64,000 nt of DNA from Vreelandella salicampi (GCF_013415105.1 NZ_JACCDF010000009.1:62001-126000); one strand, 5' to 3'; positions 1 to 8,976 are shown, counted from the stretch's first letter. Notes: generated by a model from the sequence alone, not told the origin. A program made the numbers and translations.

Positions 1-880
1 AGGCTAGGCCGACAACGGTGGCAATCGGGGCGAGCGTAATCCAGCGCTTTTCAAAGTTCAGCCGCACGCCGATCACGTCTTTTCCGTCGATCGTCTGCTT
101 ACACACAATACCGGTATCCGGCAGCGACGTGGCGTCCGAACCGGCGCGAGGGCCAGTCAAACCAAAACAAGGGATTTCGCGACCATCGGCCAGCCGCGGC
201 AGGTAATGATCTTTTTGCGTTTGCGTGCCGTATTTGAGCAAAAGCTCGCCTGGGCCGAGCGAGTTAGGCACACCCACCGTTACCATCAAGGTTTCGTTGG
301 CCGAGATCTTTTGCAGCACCATGGATTGCGCTTTGGCAGAGAAGCCTAACCCGCCGTACTCCTTCGGAATAATCATGCCGAAGAAGCCTTCTTTTTTCAG
401 GTAGTCCCAAAGCTTTTGCGGCAAATCGGCACGCTCTTGGGCAATGTCCCAGGCGTTGCACATGCCGGCAGCCTTGGCACACTGATTATCGAGGAAGGCT
501 TGCTCATCGTCACGCAGGCCGTCGTCTTTAAAGTCGAGCAGCTTGTTCCATTGGGGTTTGCCGGAGAATAGCTCGCCGTCCCACGAGACAGTACCCGCTT
601 CCAGCGCGGTGCGCTCGGTGTCGGAGACTTTGGGCGCGACTTTTTTGAACATCGTAAAAAGGCGCGGAGTGAGCCACTGGCGGCGCAGGGCGGGTAAACC
701 GGCAATGGCGATAGCGGCAGCGCCGAGTAAGAGTAGTACGCCGATAGTTGTGGCATCGACGACCAGCCCGATAACGCCAAGCACGGCAAGTACCGCAAGC
801 GCGGGTGTTGCCCCGGCCTCGCGGCGCATCACCACGAGCAGGCCAACAACGGCGAGCACAATCAGTAGTAGGGTGAGCAT
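1..880 (-). CDS. fadE: Acyl-CoA dehydrogenase FadE, 5' part only (gene runs off the window start)
   Basis: The first 293 codons are visible, reading leftward from an ATG at 880 with no stop before the window edge. The protein begins with two or three hydrophobic segments (about residues 2-60), then a soluble region containing GFFGMIIPKEYGGLGFSAKA and a GLTGPRAGSDATS stretch, which are typical of the N-terminal and middle domains of the long FadE-type acyl-CoA dehydrogenases. The family uses FAD for the first, alpha-beta dehydrogenation step of fatty acid beta-oxidation. A PsrA-like operator lies 47-66 bases upstream, suggesting repression relieved by long-chain fatty acyl ligands. It sits downstream of betA on the same strand but a terminator-like hairpin separates them. 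The C-terminal half cannot be judged. Confidence 0.93.
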   Translation of the reverse strand, partial: MLTLLLIVLAVVGLLVVMRREAGATPALAVLAVLGVIGLVVDATTIGVLLLLGAAAIAIAGLPALRRQWLTPRLFTMFKKVAPKVSDTERTALEAGTVSWDGELFSGKPQWNKLLDFKDDGLRDDEQAFLDNQCAKAAGMCNAWDIAQERADLPQKLWDYLKKEGFFGMIIPKEYGGLGFSAKAQSMVLQKISANETLMVTVGVPNSLGPGELLLKYGTQTQKDHYLPRLADGREIPCFGLTGPRAGSDATSLPDTGIVCKQTIDGKDVIGVRLNFEKRWITLAPIATVVGLA

Positions 881-926
881 AGAATCACTCCAAGTGTGTG
901 GGTATAGCGGTATAGGTAGTACACGT

Positions 927-946
927 ATTTAAACAGATGTTTGAAT
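927..946. promoter_or_regulatory. PsrA/FadR-like operator upstream of fadE
   Basis: The near-palindrome ATTTAAACAGATGTTTGAAT has arms AAACA and TGTTT around GA, with one mismatch in the outer bases. It fits the gammaproteobacterial PsrA consensus form (AAAC, short spacer, GTTT) and lies just upstream of the fadE start, where a repressor of beta-oxidation would bind. An identical 17-base core occurs upstream of accB. The assignment of the binding protein is inference. Confidence 0.6.
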
Positions 947-999
947 ACTGGCAGACCTGCGCCATTCAGTGCAAGTGTTTCGGCATTTTTAACGGGCAT

Positions 1000-1033
1000 A
1001 AAAAAACGCCGCAGCATTGGCCGCGACGTTTTA
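1000..1033 (-). terminator. Rho-independent terminator after betA
   Basis: On the minus strand an imperfect GC-rich stem (AAAACGTCGCGGC paired with GCTGCGGCGTTTT) is followed by a run of T. It begins about 25 bases past the betA stop, closing the betIBA operon and separating it from fadE. Confidence 0.75.
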
Positions 1034-1056
1034 GAGTTGAGCCGTGGAGGCTTGGT

Positions 1057-2730
1057 TCAGTGTCGTTTGGCGGGGACGCCATCAGCGACATAATAATCGA
1101 CGTTAGCGCGGGGAAGCGGTTCGCGGCCACGAATGCGGTCAGCGATTTTTTCCGCCAGCATAATCGTCGGTGCATTAAGGTTGCCGGTGGGAATGAGGGG
1201 AAAGAGCGAGGCATCGACGACTCGCAGCCCTTCAATACCGTGCACTCGGCCCTCACCATCGGTGACGGCCATGTTGTCCTCACCCATTCGGCAGCTGCCG
1301 CAGGGGTGATAGGCCGTTTCAGCGTGCTGCTTAACAAAGCTGTCTAGTTCTTCATCGCTTTGCACATCCGGGCCAGGCGCGATCTCGCGGCCGCGGTATG
1401 GCTCAAACGCCGGTTGGGCGATGATCTCGCGGGTAATGCGAATGGCATCACGAAACTCTTGCCAATCTTTCTCTTTGGACATGTAGTTAAAGAGAATGCT
1501 GGGCGCCGCGTGAGGGTCGTTCGAGGTCAGCTGAATACGCCCGCGACTTTCTGAACGCATAGAGCCAACGTGGGCCTGGAACCCGTGAGCCTGCACCGCA
1601 CTCTTGCCGTTGTAGCTGATGGCAATGGGCAGAAAGTGATACTGCAGATTCGGCCACGCTTCTTCATCGTGGCTGCGGATAAACCCGCAGGATTCAAACT
1701 GGTTGCTTGCGCCGATGCCGGTGCCTTTAAACAGCCATTCCGCGCCGATTTTCGGCTGGTTGTACCATTTCAGCGCCGGGTAGAGCGAAATTGGTTCTTT
1801 GCACTCATACTGGATGTACATTTCCAGGTGGTCCTGAAGGTTTTCACCCACGCCGGGCAGCTCGTGCACAACGGGAATATCCAGCGATTTGAGCAGTTCG
1901 CGGTTGCCGATGCCCGAGCGCTGCAGAATCTGCGGTGAGGCAATAGCGCCACCGCACAGCAGTACTTCATTCCGGGCACGAGCTTTTTGAACTTGGCCCT
2001 TGCGCTCATAGCGCACGCCGGCAGCGCGGTTGCCGTCAAACTCGATCACATCGGTAACCGCGTGGGTTTCGATGGTGAGGTTGTCGCGCTGCTTGGCGGT
2101 ATCCAGATAACCACGGGCGGTAGAGGCGCGGCGCCCGTTGCGCGTGACGAAACGGTCCATGGGGCCAAAGCCTTCTTGCTGGTAGCCGTTGACGTCCTCA
2201 GTTTCCGGGTAGCCCGCCTGCTTACCGGCCTCGATAAAGGTGTGGTAAAGCGGATTGTTGTCTGCCTTTGGTGTAGTCACGCTTACCGGGCCGTCACCGC
2301 CGTGATAATCGTTCGGGCCGATATCGCGGCTTTCGCACTTTTTGAAGTAGGGCAGGCAGCTCAAGTAATCCCAGTCTTCAAGGCCGGGCTGGCTCGCCCA
2401 GTTGTCGTAATCCAGGGCGTTGCCGCGGATATAGCACATGCCATTAATCAGCGAGGAGCCGCCCAGGCCTTTGCCACGGCCACACTCCATGCGGCGACCG
2501 TCCATAAACGGTTCCGGGTCGGTTTCAAATGCCCAGTTGTAGCGCTTGCCTTGTAGTGGGTAGGCAAGAGCGGCGGGCATTTGAGTGCGGAAATCAAAGC
2601 GATAATCCGGGCCACCGGCTTCCAGCAGCAATACGCTAACGTTGCTGTCTTCGGTGAGGCGCGTGGCCAGCACGTTACCCGCTGAGCCCGCGCCAATAAT
2701 GATGTAATCAAATTCGCGTGTTTGCGACAT
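1057..2730 (-). CDS. betA: Choline dehydrogenase BetA
   Basis: This 557-residue protein is a GMC-family flavoenzyme that oxidises choline to betaine aldehyde, and in most relatives also the aldehyde to glycine betaine, at the inner membrane face. Visible features are the FAD-binding [10 protein letters not shown] near residue 13, the GMC signature [14 protein letters not shown] near residue 90, and the C-terminal HPCGSCRMG with the catalytic histidine near 475 and the NAPT asparagine near 517-519. Length is normal for the family. The ATG at 2730 is preceded by AAGGAG at good spacing. It is the last gene of betI-betB-betA, starting 9 bases after the betB stop, so the two are translated from one message. 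Confidence 0.97.
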   Translation of the reverse strand: MSQTREFDYIIIGAGSAGNVLATRLTEDSNVSVLLLEAGGPDYRFDFRTQMPAALAYPLQGKRYNWAFETDPEPFMDGRRMECGRGKGLGGSSLINGMCYIRGNALDYDNWASQPGLEDWDYLSCLPYFKKCESRDIGPNDYHGGDGPVSVTTPKADNNPLYHTFIEAGKQAGYPETEDVNGYQQEGFGPMDRFVTRNGRRASTARGYLDTAKQRDNLTIETHAVTDVIEFDGNRAAGVRYERKGQVQKARARNEVLLCGGAIASPQILQRSGIGNRELLKSLDIPVVHELPGVGENLQDHLEMYIQYECKEPISLYPALKWYNQPKIGAEWLFKGTGIGASNQFESCGFIRSHDEEAWPNLQYHFLPIAISYNGKSAVQAHGFQAHVGSMRSESRGRIQLTSNDPHAAPSILFNYMSKEKDWQEFRDAIRITREIIAQPAFEPYRGREIAPGPDVQSDEELDSFVKQHAETAYHPCGSCRMGEDNMAVTDGEGRVHGIEGLRVVDASLFPLIPTGNLNAPTIMLAEKIADRIRGREPLPRANVDYYVADGVPAKRH

Positions 2731-2739
2731 AAAAACTCC

Positions 2740-4209
2740 TTAAAATACTGACTCAAACGGACCCATTTCGATCTGCACGGATTTGGTCTGGGTATAGTGG
2801 GCGAGCGTCTCGACACCGTTTTCGCGCCCAATGCCGGACTCTTTGTAACCGCCGACCGGCATCTCTGAAGGCGATTCGCCCCAGGTATTGATCCAGCAAA
2901 TACCGGCTTCCAGCTGGTGAATGACGCGGTGGGCGCGGTTCAAGCTTTCGCTAAAGATACCGGCGGCGAGGCCGTATTTCGTATCGTTGGCGCGGCGAAT
3001 GACTTCGTCTTCATCGTCAAACGCGAGCACTGACATCACTGGGCCGAAGATCTCTTCGCGCACGATGCGCATATCGTCGGTGCAGTCGGTAAAGACCGTC
3101 GGGGCGGCCCAGGCACCGTTGGCAAAGGCGTCGTTGTTCCAGGCGTCGCCACCGACCAAAACGCGCGCGCCTTGTTCTTTACCCAGCGCAATGTAGGAGA
3201 GCACTTTTTCCTGATGCTCAAAGCTGACCAGCGGGCCGAAGTTAACGGCGGGGTCCATCGGGTCACCGGCGTTGATGCGCTTAACGCGCTCGACCAGCTT
3301 GGCTTCAAACGCATCCTTGATGCTTGCTTCGACAAAGACACGGGTGCCGTTGGTGCAGATTTGGCCGCTGGAGTAGAAATTCGCCATCATGGCAGCGTCC
3401 GCAGCGCGGTCGAGATCCGCATCAGCAAACACGATGAGCGGTGATTTGCCGCCTAGCTCCATGGTGACGTCTTTAAGCGTCGATTCTGCGGCTGCCGACA
3501 TGACCTTCTTGCCGGTACCGGCTTCACCGGTGAACGACACTTTGTCGATACCTTCATGCGTGGTGAGCATAGCACCGACGCGGCCATCGCCTTGCACCAC
3601 GTTGAACACGCCGTCGGGTAGGCCTGCTTCGGTGAAGATTTCGGCCAGCTTCATGGTGGTGAGCGGGGTGACTTCGCTGGGCTTGAACACGATGGCATTG
3701 CCAGCGGCTAGCGCAGGGGCGGCTTTCCAGCAGGCGATTTGAATCGGGTAGTTCCAGGCGCCGATAGCGCCAATGACACCGAGCGGCTCGCGGCGGGTGT
3801 AAATAAACGAGCTATCGCGCAGCGGAATTTGGCTACCCTCAATGGCCGGAGCAAGGCCAGCGTAATACTCCAGGGCATCAGCCCCGGTCACGATATCCAC
3901 GCTCGCGGTTTCGCTAATCGGCTTACCGGTATTGCGGGTTTCCAGCTCGGCCAACTCGTCGTTGCGTTCGCGCAGCAGGGCGACGGCACGTAGCAGGATG
4001 CGCGCGCGTTCCATGCCGGTCATCGCGGCCCATTCGCGTTGACCGTGCTGAGCCGCTTCAACGGCGCTGTCGACGTCCGCTTGGCTCGCTTGGCCAACCG
4101 TTGCCAGCGGGCTGCCGTCAAACGGGTTGGTAATGCTGAACGTCTCGCCGGAAGTGGCCTGTACACGGCGGCCTTCGATGTAAAGCGGAAGAGTGTCTTG
4201 TTGAGCCAT
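2740..4209 (-). CDS. betB: Betaine aldehyde dehydrogenase BetB
   Basis: BetB is a 489-residue NAD(P)-dependent aldehyde dehydrogenase converting betaine aldehyde to glycine betaine, the main compatible solute made from choline. It shows the Rossmann segment with [11 protein letters not shown], the catalytic glutamate in MELGGKSP, the nucleophilic cysteine in GQICTNGT, and the ITPEIFGPV-type motif as [11 protein letters not shown]. The open frame extends to 4281, but the ATG at 4209 has an AGGAG ribosome-binding site seven bases upstream and gives the usual N-terminus, so that start is chosen. It lies between betI (147 bases upstream) and betA in the osmoprotection operon. Confidence 0.96.
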   Translation of the reverse strand: MAQQDTLPLYIEGRRVQATSGETFSITNPFDGSPLATVGQASQADVDSAVEAAQHGQREWAAMTGMERARILLRAVALLRERNDELAELETRNTGKPISETASVDIVTGADALEYYAGLAPAIEGSQIPLRDSSFIYTRREPLGVIGAIGAWNYPIQIACWKAAPALAAGNAIVFKPSEVTPLTTMKLAEIFTEAGLPDGVFNVVQGDGRVGAMLTTHEGIDKVSFTGEAGTGKKVMSAAAESTLKDVTMELGGKSPLIVFADADLDRAADAAMMANFYSSGQICTNGTRVFVEASIKDAFEAKLVERVKRINAGDPMDPAVNFGPLVSFEHQEKVLSYIALGKEQGARVLVGGDAWNNDAFANGAWAAPTVFTDCTDDMRIVREEIFGPVMSVLAFDDEDEVIRRANDTKYGLAAGIFSESLNRAHRVIHQLEAGICWINTWGESPSEMPVGGYKESGIGRENGVETLAHYTQTKSVQIEMGPFESVF

Positions 4210-4356
4210 GGGTTGCTCCTTTTCATTCATCGCAAAAGTGGAGATAGCAAAAATTTGTTGCTCAGAACTTAAGTCGACCAAAGTCTAAGTCGAGCAAAGC
4301 CTAAGACAATCAGAAACAGAGAAAAATGCGCTAATACGGGAAAGCATCAAACGCTT

Positions 4357-4950
4357 TCAATCCGTTGGTTGAGCAAGTAGTTGATCGAGATACGCGTGGG
4401 CTAACGCTCGCGCTCGGTCAGCATCTAAGCCTTCCGGGGTTAGCGCGCCACGTAACCATAAGCCATCAATCATCGCGGCTAAGCCGCGGGCCGCGTTACG
4501 CGCTTGAGGGCGCGGCATTACGCGTCGAAATTGATGACAAAGATTGGTGTAAAGGCGTCGGTCGTTGACGTTTTGCAGCCGCTGCAACATCGGCTTGTGC
4601 ATGCTGCTGGCCCAAAAGGCGAGCCATGTTTTAGCCGCAGGCCCGGTGACCTGGGTGCGGTCAAAGTTACCTTCAATGATGGCGCCGATATGCGCTCGCG
4701 GAGAGTCGTCGGTCAGTATGTGCCGACGTGCCGCAACAGCATCGCTAAGGTCGGTCAATATCTGCCGCATAGTGGCTTCTAAAAGGCCATCTTTGCCGCC
4801 GAAGTAGTGGCTGATAATACCTGCCGATACACCCGCATGGCGCGCAATGCGCAGCACAGTGGCTTCAGCCAGCCCGACATCATCAATGGCTGTCATGGTC
4901 GCGTGAATCAGTTGCTGGCGGCGTATGGGTTCCATTCCGACTTTGGGCAC
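4357..4950 (-). CDS. betI: TetR-family choline-responsive repressor BetI
   Basis: The protein has 197 residues, with an N-terminal TetR helix-turn-helix (about residues 10-55, including TVLRIARHAGVSAGIISHYF followed by GGKDGLL) and an all-helical ligand domain. The N-terminus PKVGMEPIRRQQLI is highly typical of BetI. BetI represses bet genes and releases DNA when choline is present. It is the first gene of betIBA and is divergent from a choline/betaine-binding protein gene; the 226-base region between them carries a perfect palindromic operator, so it probably controls both directions and its own synthesis. Confidence 0.96.
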   Translation of the reverse strand: MPKVGMEPIRRQQLIHATMTAIDDVGLAEATVLRIARHAGVSAGIISHYFGGKDGLLEATMRQILTDLSDAVAARRHILTDDSPRAHIGAIIEGNFDRTQVTGPAAKTWLAFWASSMHKPMLQRLQNVNDRRLYTNLCHQFRRVMPRPQARNAARGLAAMIDGLWLRGALTPEGLDADRARALAHAYLDQLLAQPTD

Positions 4951-5080
4951 AGTGTCCTCCTTATCAACGTTCGGCAGCCGTCGTCACATGCTTGGCGGCA
5001 TTAGCTTATAAGCGTTTAACGCGGCGCCACACGGACTTGAATCTAACCTTCAAGCGTGATTACCTGTGTAGTGTGACATC

Positions 5081-5108
5081 TTTTTATTGAACGTTCAATC
5101 AATAAAAA
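5081..5108. promoter_or_regulatory. BetI operator in the betI/choX divergent region
   Basis: The core ATTGAACGTTCAAT (5086-5099) is a perfect 14-base palindrome flanked by T-rich and A-rich arms (TTTTT and AATAAAAA). It matches the form known for BetI sites in gammaproteobacteria. TTGAAC inside it could act as a -35 element in either direction, which would place the repressor directly over both promoters. The position between two divergent choline genes supports this; the promoter assignment itself is inference. Confidence 0.75.
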
Positions 5109-5176
5109 GATTTTGGTGTTTAACGACGCAGTGATCCAATCTGTGTTGAGTAAGAACCTTAATTAAGGAGACGGCT

Positions 5177-6121
5177 ATGTCATTATTATCTTCACGTTAT
5201 CGTTTGGCAGGTACGCTGCTTATCGCCGCGGGCCTACCAATCACGGCGCAAGCCAATCAATGCGAAGAAGTGCGTTTTGCTGAAGTCGGCTGGACCGATA
5301 TCACCGCGACCACCGCGCTTGCCACCGAGGTGCTAGAAGCACTGGGATACGACACACGCATCGATACGGTTTCCGTCCCAATTGCCTATTCGGGCATGAA
5401 AAATGGCGATTTCGATGTCTTCTTGGGTAACTGGATGCCGTCAATGGCCTCTATCAGCGATCCCTATGTAGAAGACGGTACCGTTGATCGTTTATCTGCC
5501 AACTTGGAAGGGGCTAAGTACACGCTGGCCGTACCACAGTATGTTTACGATGCTGGCGTTACTTCAGTTACGGACCTGGCAGAAAACGCTGAGAAGTTTG
5601 ATAGCGATTTGCACGGCATTGAAGCCGGCAATGACGGTAACGAGCTGATTCAGCAAATGATTGACGACGACGCCTTCGGGTTAGGCGATTGGAGCCTGGT
5701 TGATTCCAGTGAAGCGGGTATGCTTGCGGAGCTTAGCGCGCGGGTACCCAATGAAAAATGGATGGTGTTCTTGGGTTGGGAGCCGCACCCGATGAACACC
5801 AACTTCGATATGGCTTATCTCTCCGGCGCTGACGACTACTTTGGCCCGGATTTGGGCGGCGCAACGGTGTATACCAATACTCGTGGTGGCTACGCGCAAG
5901 AGTGCGAGAATGTGGGTACGCTGCTTAATAACATGACGTTCACACTGGAGATGGAAAACCAGCTGATGGGCGAGATCATGGATGAGGGCGAAGACCCGCG
6001 CGAAGCGGCGCGTGACTACCTCCAGCAGGCTGACGATGAGCTGTTGGCAGAGTGGCTTGACGGCGTCACTACCCTCGATGGTGAGCCGGGCGAGCCTGCT
6101 GTGCGTGCGGCGCTTAAATAA
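5177..6121 (+). CDS. Choline/glycine betaine ABC transporter periplasmic binding protein (ChoX/ProX-like)
   Basis: This 314-residue protein has a signal peptide (cleavage likely after TAQA, residues 23-26) and an OpuAC-type type II periplasmic binding fold. Visible ligand-pocket candidates include GWTDITATTALA near residue 38, DVFLGNWMPSM near residue 79, and the tryptophan in FLGWEPHPMN near residue 200. Together these resemble ChoX, which binds choline with an aromatic box. No permease or ATPase gene is adjacent, so it must work with a transporter encoded elsewhere, or have lost its partners here. It is preceded by AAGGAG and followed by a clear terminator, so it is probably monocistronic and under BetI control. 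Confidence 0.9.
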   Translation: MSLLSSRYRLAGTLLIAAGLPITAQANQCEEVRFAEVGWTDITATTALATEVLEALGYDTRIDTVSVPIAYSGMKNGDFDVFLGNWMPSMASISDPYVEDGTVDRLSANLEGAKYTLAVPQYVYDAGVTSVTDLAENAEKFDSDLHGIEAGNDGNELIQQMIDDDAFGLGDWSLVDSSEAGMLAELSARVPNEKWMVFLGWEPHPMNTNFDMAYLSGADDYFGPDLGGATVYTNTRGGYAQECENVGTLLNNMTFTLEMENQLMGEIMDEGEDPREAARDYLQQADDELLAEWLDGVTTLDGEPGEPAVRAALK

Positions 6122-6153
6122 CGGTTTATCGCGCGTACTAAGTAACGCAAAAA

Positions 6154-6176
6154 GGCAAGCCGTAATCCGGCTTGCC
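6154..6176 (+). terminator. Terminator after the choline-binding protein gene
   Basis: A nine-base-pair stem (GGCAAGCCG and CGGCTTGCC) with a five-base loop is followed by TTTA. It stands 33 bases past the stop codon and before tRNA-Met. Confidence 0.8.
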
Positions 6177-6221
6177 TTTACCTAACAAGATAGGCATAAT
6201 CTGCACCCGCTGTGAAGGAAA

Positions 6222-6298
6222 GGCTACGTAGCTCAGCTGGTTAGAGCACATCACTCATAATGATGGGGTCCCCTGTTCAAATCAGGGCGTAGCCACCA
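6222..6298 (+). tRNA. tRNA-Met (anticodon CAT), elongator type
   Basis: The 77-base sequence folds into a standard cloverleaf: acceptor GGCTACG/CGTAGCC, D-arm GCTCAGCTGGTTAGAGC, anticodon stem CATCA/TGATG with loop CTCATAA (CAT at 6256-6258), T-arm CCCTG-TTCAAAT-CAGGG, and an encoded CCA end. A Watson-Crick first pair (G1-C72) argues against initiator tRNA. It lies just upstream of the SRP RNA gene. Confidence 0.95.
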
Positions 6299-6361
6299 CA
6301 GCGAGAGCAAGATTGTACGAAGTGACGTAAAGTGTAGATAGTTGCTAGTACGCGCGATTAT

Positions 6362-6473
6362 GGTGGCCCCTTAGGTCCTCCCGCAACGCTAAACCGCGAA
6401 CCCCGCCAGGCCCGGAAGGGAGCAACGGTAGTGGTGGATGTGTGTGCCGGGATGTGGCTTTTGGGGCCGCCTC
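6362..6473 (+). ncRNA. ffs: Signal recognition particle 4.5S RNA
   Basis: The conserved SRP domain is plain: CCCGGAAGGGAGCAACGG (GGAA tetraloop region) and GTGTGCCGGGATG, as in E. coli 4.5S RNA. The terminal arms GGTGGCCCC and GGGGCCGCC pair to close a single rod of about 112 bases. It binds Ffh and targets ribosomes making membrane proteins. No protein-coding signal overlaps it. Confidence 0.95.
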
Positions 6474-6771
6474 CATTTGTATCGTTTCATTTCTGATTTG
6501 GCATCAATTACACCCACCTTGGCATAAATTGCCTTTCAGCGTGGCGTAGTCTCTTTTTTAGTAACGCTTACAAAAGCGTTGTCTTCATGTATTGCCGTAA
6601 GCTTAGCTATTCCTGCCTCAAAAACGATACCCAAATTCTCACCTTGTGCATCTAGGTGTCGGAACTCGTGTGTTTGATTACCTGATTAGTCGCTGACTCG
6701 GGCCGTTTTTTGTCATTCTTTAGAACGGCCGTTTAATTTATGCTGCCAGGGCGTGACGAGCTCCCGACAGA
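6474..6771. other. Non-coding gap between ffs and the desaturase gene
   Basis: No convincing gene is seen in these 298 bases. A small hairpin (AACGCTT, loop ACAA, AAGCGTT) lies at 6563-6580. A weak inverted repeat with arms GGCCGTT and AACGGCC near 6700-6730 could terminate the desaturase message on the minus strand. The base composition is more AT-rich than the flanking genes. Confidence 0.5.
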
Positions 6772-7791
6772 TCAGACATTTGCCTCCCTGAAGCTCACCA
6801 AGCGGTGCTTGTCCTCGTCCCACAGGACCAGGCGTACAGAGGCGAAGCTCTGCCATAGGGTGAGGCGGCCGATACCACGCAGTTCTGGGTAATCGCGCAG
6901 CACATCGGGCAGGCGGTAGAAGGGAATACGGCTGCAAAGGTGATGGACATGATGCACCCCGATGTTAGCGGTGAACCAACGCAAGACGCCGGGCAGGTCG
7001 TAGTGTGAGCTGCCGTGCAGCGCCGCCTCCTGGAAGGTCCAGTTGGGGTCGTGCTCCCAGAAGGTGTCCTCGAACTGGTGCTGGATATAAAAGAGCCAGA
7101 CACCGACCGTTCCGGCGAGCAGCGTGATCGGCAGCTGCACGAGCAGGAAGGGGCCGATGCCCACCAGCCACATCATGGTGGCAATGAGTACCAAAATTGC
7201 CGCATTGGTCGCCATAGTGCTCAGCCAGGGCATCCAGCCTGCGCGCATGAAGCCTACCGGCAATCGATTGTCGAGCAAGAATAGGTAAGCAGGGCCGAGA
7301 GCGAAGAGGACGAGGGGATGACGATAGAAGCGGTAACGCAGTCTCTCGTCGCGAGGCAGGGCGCTAAACTCCTCGACTGTCAAGGTGTCGATGCCACCGA
7401 TACGCGGGCGATCGAGATTGCCGGAATGGGCATGATGGTGCCTGTGGGTATGACGCCAGAAGTCAAAGGGGGTTAGGGTCAGCACACCGATCACCCGCCC
7501 GACCCAGTCATTGGCGTGCTTTGAGGGGAAGAAAGCGCCATGGCTGCAGTCATGCTGGATCATGAATAGGCGCACGAGAAAGCCTGCGGCGGGTATGGTT
7601 AGCACTAGGCCGAGCCAGTGGCCGGCGCTCAGTACCACCCATGAGAGGGCCCAGAAAAAAGCGAAGGGAATTAGCGTGACCAACAGTTCGATGACGCTGC
7701 GGGCGATGCGTGGCGTGCGGTAGTCTCCCAGGGCACGCATGAGGGCGCGCGGTTCGCTGGTGAGGTCATTTTTCTGCCCTAGGGTTTCCAT
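6772..7791 (-). CDS. Membrane fatty acid desaturase (DesA/omega-6 type)
   Basis: The protein has 339 residues and carries the three histidine boxes of integral-membrane di-iron desaturases: HDCSH near residue 79, HTHRHHHAH near residue 113, and HHVHH near residue 283. Four or more hydrophobic helices are placed as in acyl-lipid desaturases. It would introduce a double bond into membrane acyl chains, lowering membrane rigidity in cold or salt. The exact regiospecificity cannot be read from sequence. It stands alone between ffs and a broken GGDEF gene, and its codons appear more G/C-ending than those of its neighbours, which suggests separate acquisition. The ATG at 7791 lies in a region with no strong ribosome-binding site. 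Confidence 0.9.
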   Translation of the reverse strand: METLGQKNDLTSEPRALMRALGDYRTPRIARSVIELLVTLIPFAFFWALSWVVLSAGHWLGLVLTIPAAGFLVRLFMIQHDCSHGAFFPSKHANDWVGRVIGVLTLTPFDFWRHTHRHHHAHSGNLDRPRIGGIDTLTVEEFSALPRDERLRYRFYRHPLVLFALGPAYLFLLDNRLPVGFMRAGWMPWLSTMATNAAILVLIATMMWLVGIGPFLLVQLPITLLAGTVGVWLFYIQHQFEDTFWEHDPNWTFQEAALHGSSHYDLPGVLRWFTANIGVHHVHHLCSRIPFYRLPDVLRDYPELRGIGRLTLWQSFASVRLVLWDEDKHRLVSFREANV

Positions 7792-8100
7792 TAGCAGTCT
7801 CCTGCCGGGTCTTGTACGCCATGCCGGGACGGCGGGATCGGCATGGCGTAGCTGAAGTTTGCGTGTGATTAAGGATGCGCCATGGAAGTGAGACGAGTAT
7901 GTGCGCTGGCGTACCGTGGTCAGAAAAACAACAGATGCTCTGCTCTTTTAGGCTCAACAATAAATTGACTCGAAGCACGTGAAGCGATTTATAGGTGGAA
8001 TTTTGATACAACTTTCGCTGCGGTTGTAGTGGTCTAATTCTGTTTCGTCATAATGTCAGCGGTTTTCGTGCCCAATAGCGATTACGATAGGTGAGCGGGC
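7792..8100. other. Gap between the desaturase and the GGDEF remnant
   Basis: No gene is supported here. An open frame reading leftward across 7766-8011 overlaps the desaturase start and has no recognisable protein character. The gap probably holds the desaturase promoter on the minus strand and the former promoter of the GGDEF gene; the motif AGGTGAGC just before 8101 looks like a ribosome-binding site. Confidence 0.4.
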
Positions 8101-8429
8101 ATGCCCAATGTAAACTTTCCGCCCGAAATATCTGAACCGACATTGCTGCTTGCGTTGCCTGAGCCGTTCAGGTGGGGGATAAAGTGCTGGAGCGGTTCGG
8201 CGCGGTGCTTAAAGCCTCAATACGCGAGGGGGATTTGGCAGGTCGCTACGGAGGCGAGGAGTTTTTGATTATTCTGCCGGATGAAATAGTCAGCGGTGCT
8301 CTTGTAATGGTCGAGCGCTTCTTGCAGCGCTTAAACACTGAACCAGTGATCTATGTGGAAGAAAAGCCCCTCTACGTGTCAGCCTCGGTTGGGATAGCAA
8401 GCCTGGCCGATGGACAATTTTCTAACTAA
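8101..8429 (+). pseudogene. Broken diguanylate cyclase (GGDEF) gene
   Basis: A frame opening at the ATG at 8101 (MPNVNFPPEISEPTL...) after a good ribosome-binding site gives a plausible protein start of about 24 residues. It then gives way, two bases out of frame, to the middle of a GGDEF domain from about 8172: VGDKVLERFG, then RYGGEEFLIILPD with the GGEEF active site, and SASVGIASL. The first half of the domain (metal-binding FKxxND) is missing, and so is the usual last 30 residues. The frame stops inside the mntR stop codon region. This is a gene with an internal deletion and a lost tail, very unlikely to be active. Confidence 0.75.
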
Positions 8430-8911
8430 CGGTTTTCTTGTGTTTCGGTATAGCGCTGCATAATGGCGAGCGTTTCGTCGCTCACGTGGTGCTCCATCCC
8501 TTCGGCATCGATGCGCGCGGTGGTATCACTGACGCCAAGAGCGCGTAAAAAATGCAGCACGATATGGTGACGCTGACGCGACGCGTCGGCCATAGCCTGC
8601 CCTTGCTGGGTGAGAAAAAGCGAGCGGTAGGGCTTGTTTGTCACTAAGCCTAGCTCGTTTAAACGGCGAATCATTTTCGAAACCGTCGCTTGGCTTACTC
8701 CCATGCGACTAGCGATATCCGCCGCGCGCGCTTCTTCTCGATGTAGTAGCAAATCGCCAATCAACTCGACGTAATCCTCAATCAACTCGGTTTCATGAGC
8801 GCTGCGGACGGCTTCATATTGGCGTGCGTGCTGCTCTATGGGCGGTAACGCATCACCACTTTGTAAAGATGTTTTTGACGGCCGTTGTGAAAAATGCGGG
8901 TCGTTACTCAT
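8426..8911 (-). CDS. mntR: Manganese-responsive repressor MntR (DtxR family)
   Basis: The 161-residue protein has an N-terminal winged helix with ARAADIASRMGVSQATVSKM (about residues 60-80) and a dimerisation domain with HHIVLHFLRALGV, DAEGMEHHVSDET, the metal-ligand pattern of MntR. It has no SH3-like third domain, as in the short MntR branch. It is divergent from the Mn(II) ABC importer, with an inverted repeat between them, so it most likely represses that importer when Mn(II) is sufficient. Its 3' end overlaps the stop of the GGDEF remnant by four bases. Confidence 0.92.
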   Translation of the reverse strand: MSNDPHFSQRPSKTSLQSGDALPPIEQHARQYEAVRSAHETELIEDYVELIGDLLLHREEARAADIASRMGVSQATVSKMIRRLNELGLVTNKPYRSLFLTQQGQAMADASRQRHHIVLHFLRALGVSDTTARIDAEGMEHHVSDETLAIMQRYTETQENR

Positions 8912-8976
8912 TAGGCAAACGTATCAAAGTGAATGAAAAAGCTCATTAGCGGTGATCCTATATCTTAGTGCATCAT

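Noticed and set aside
21-206. Plus-strand frame in the first 200 bases
   Set aside because: It is antisense to the fadE coding region, which extends continuously to the window edge.
6154-6176. Possible riboswitch near the tRNA
   Set aside because: The structure is a simple stem with T-rich tail after a stop codon, best explained as a terminator.
7766-8011. 81-codon frame upstream of the desaturase
   Set aside because: It overlaps the desaturase start, shows no family character, and lies in the likely promoter region.
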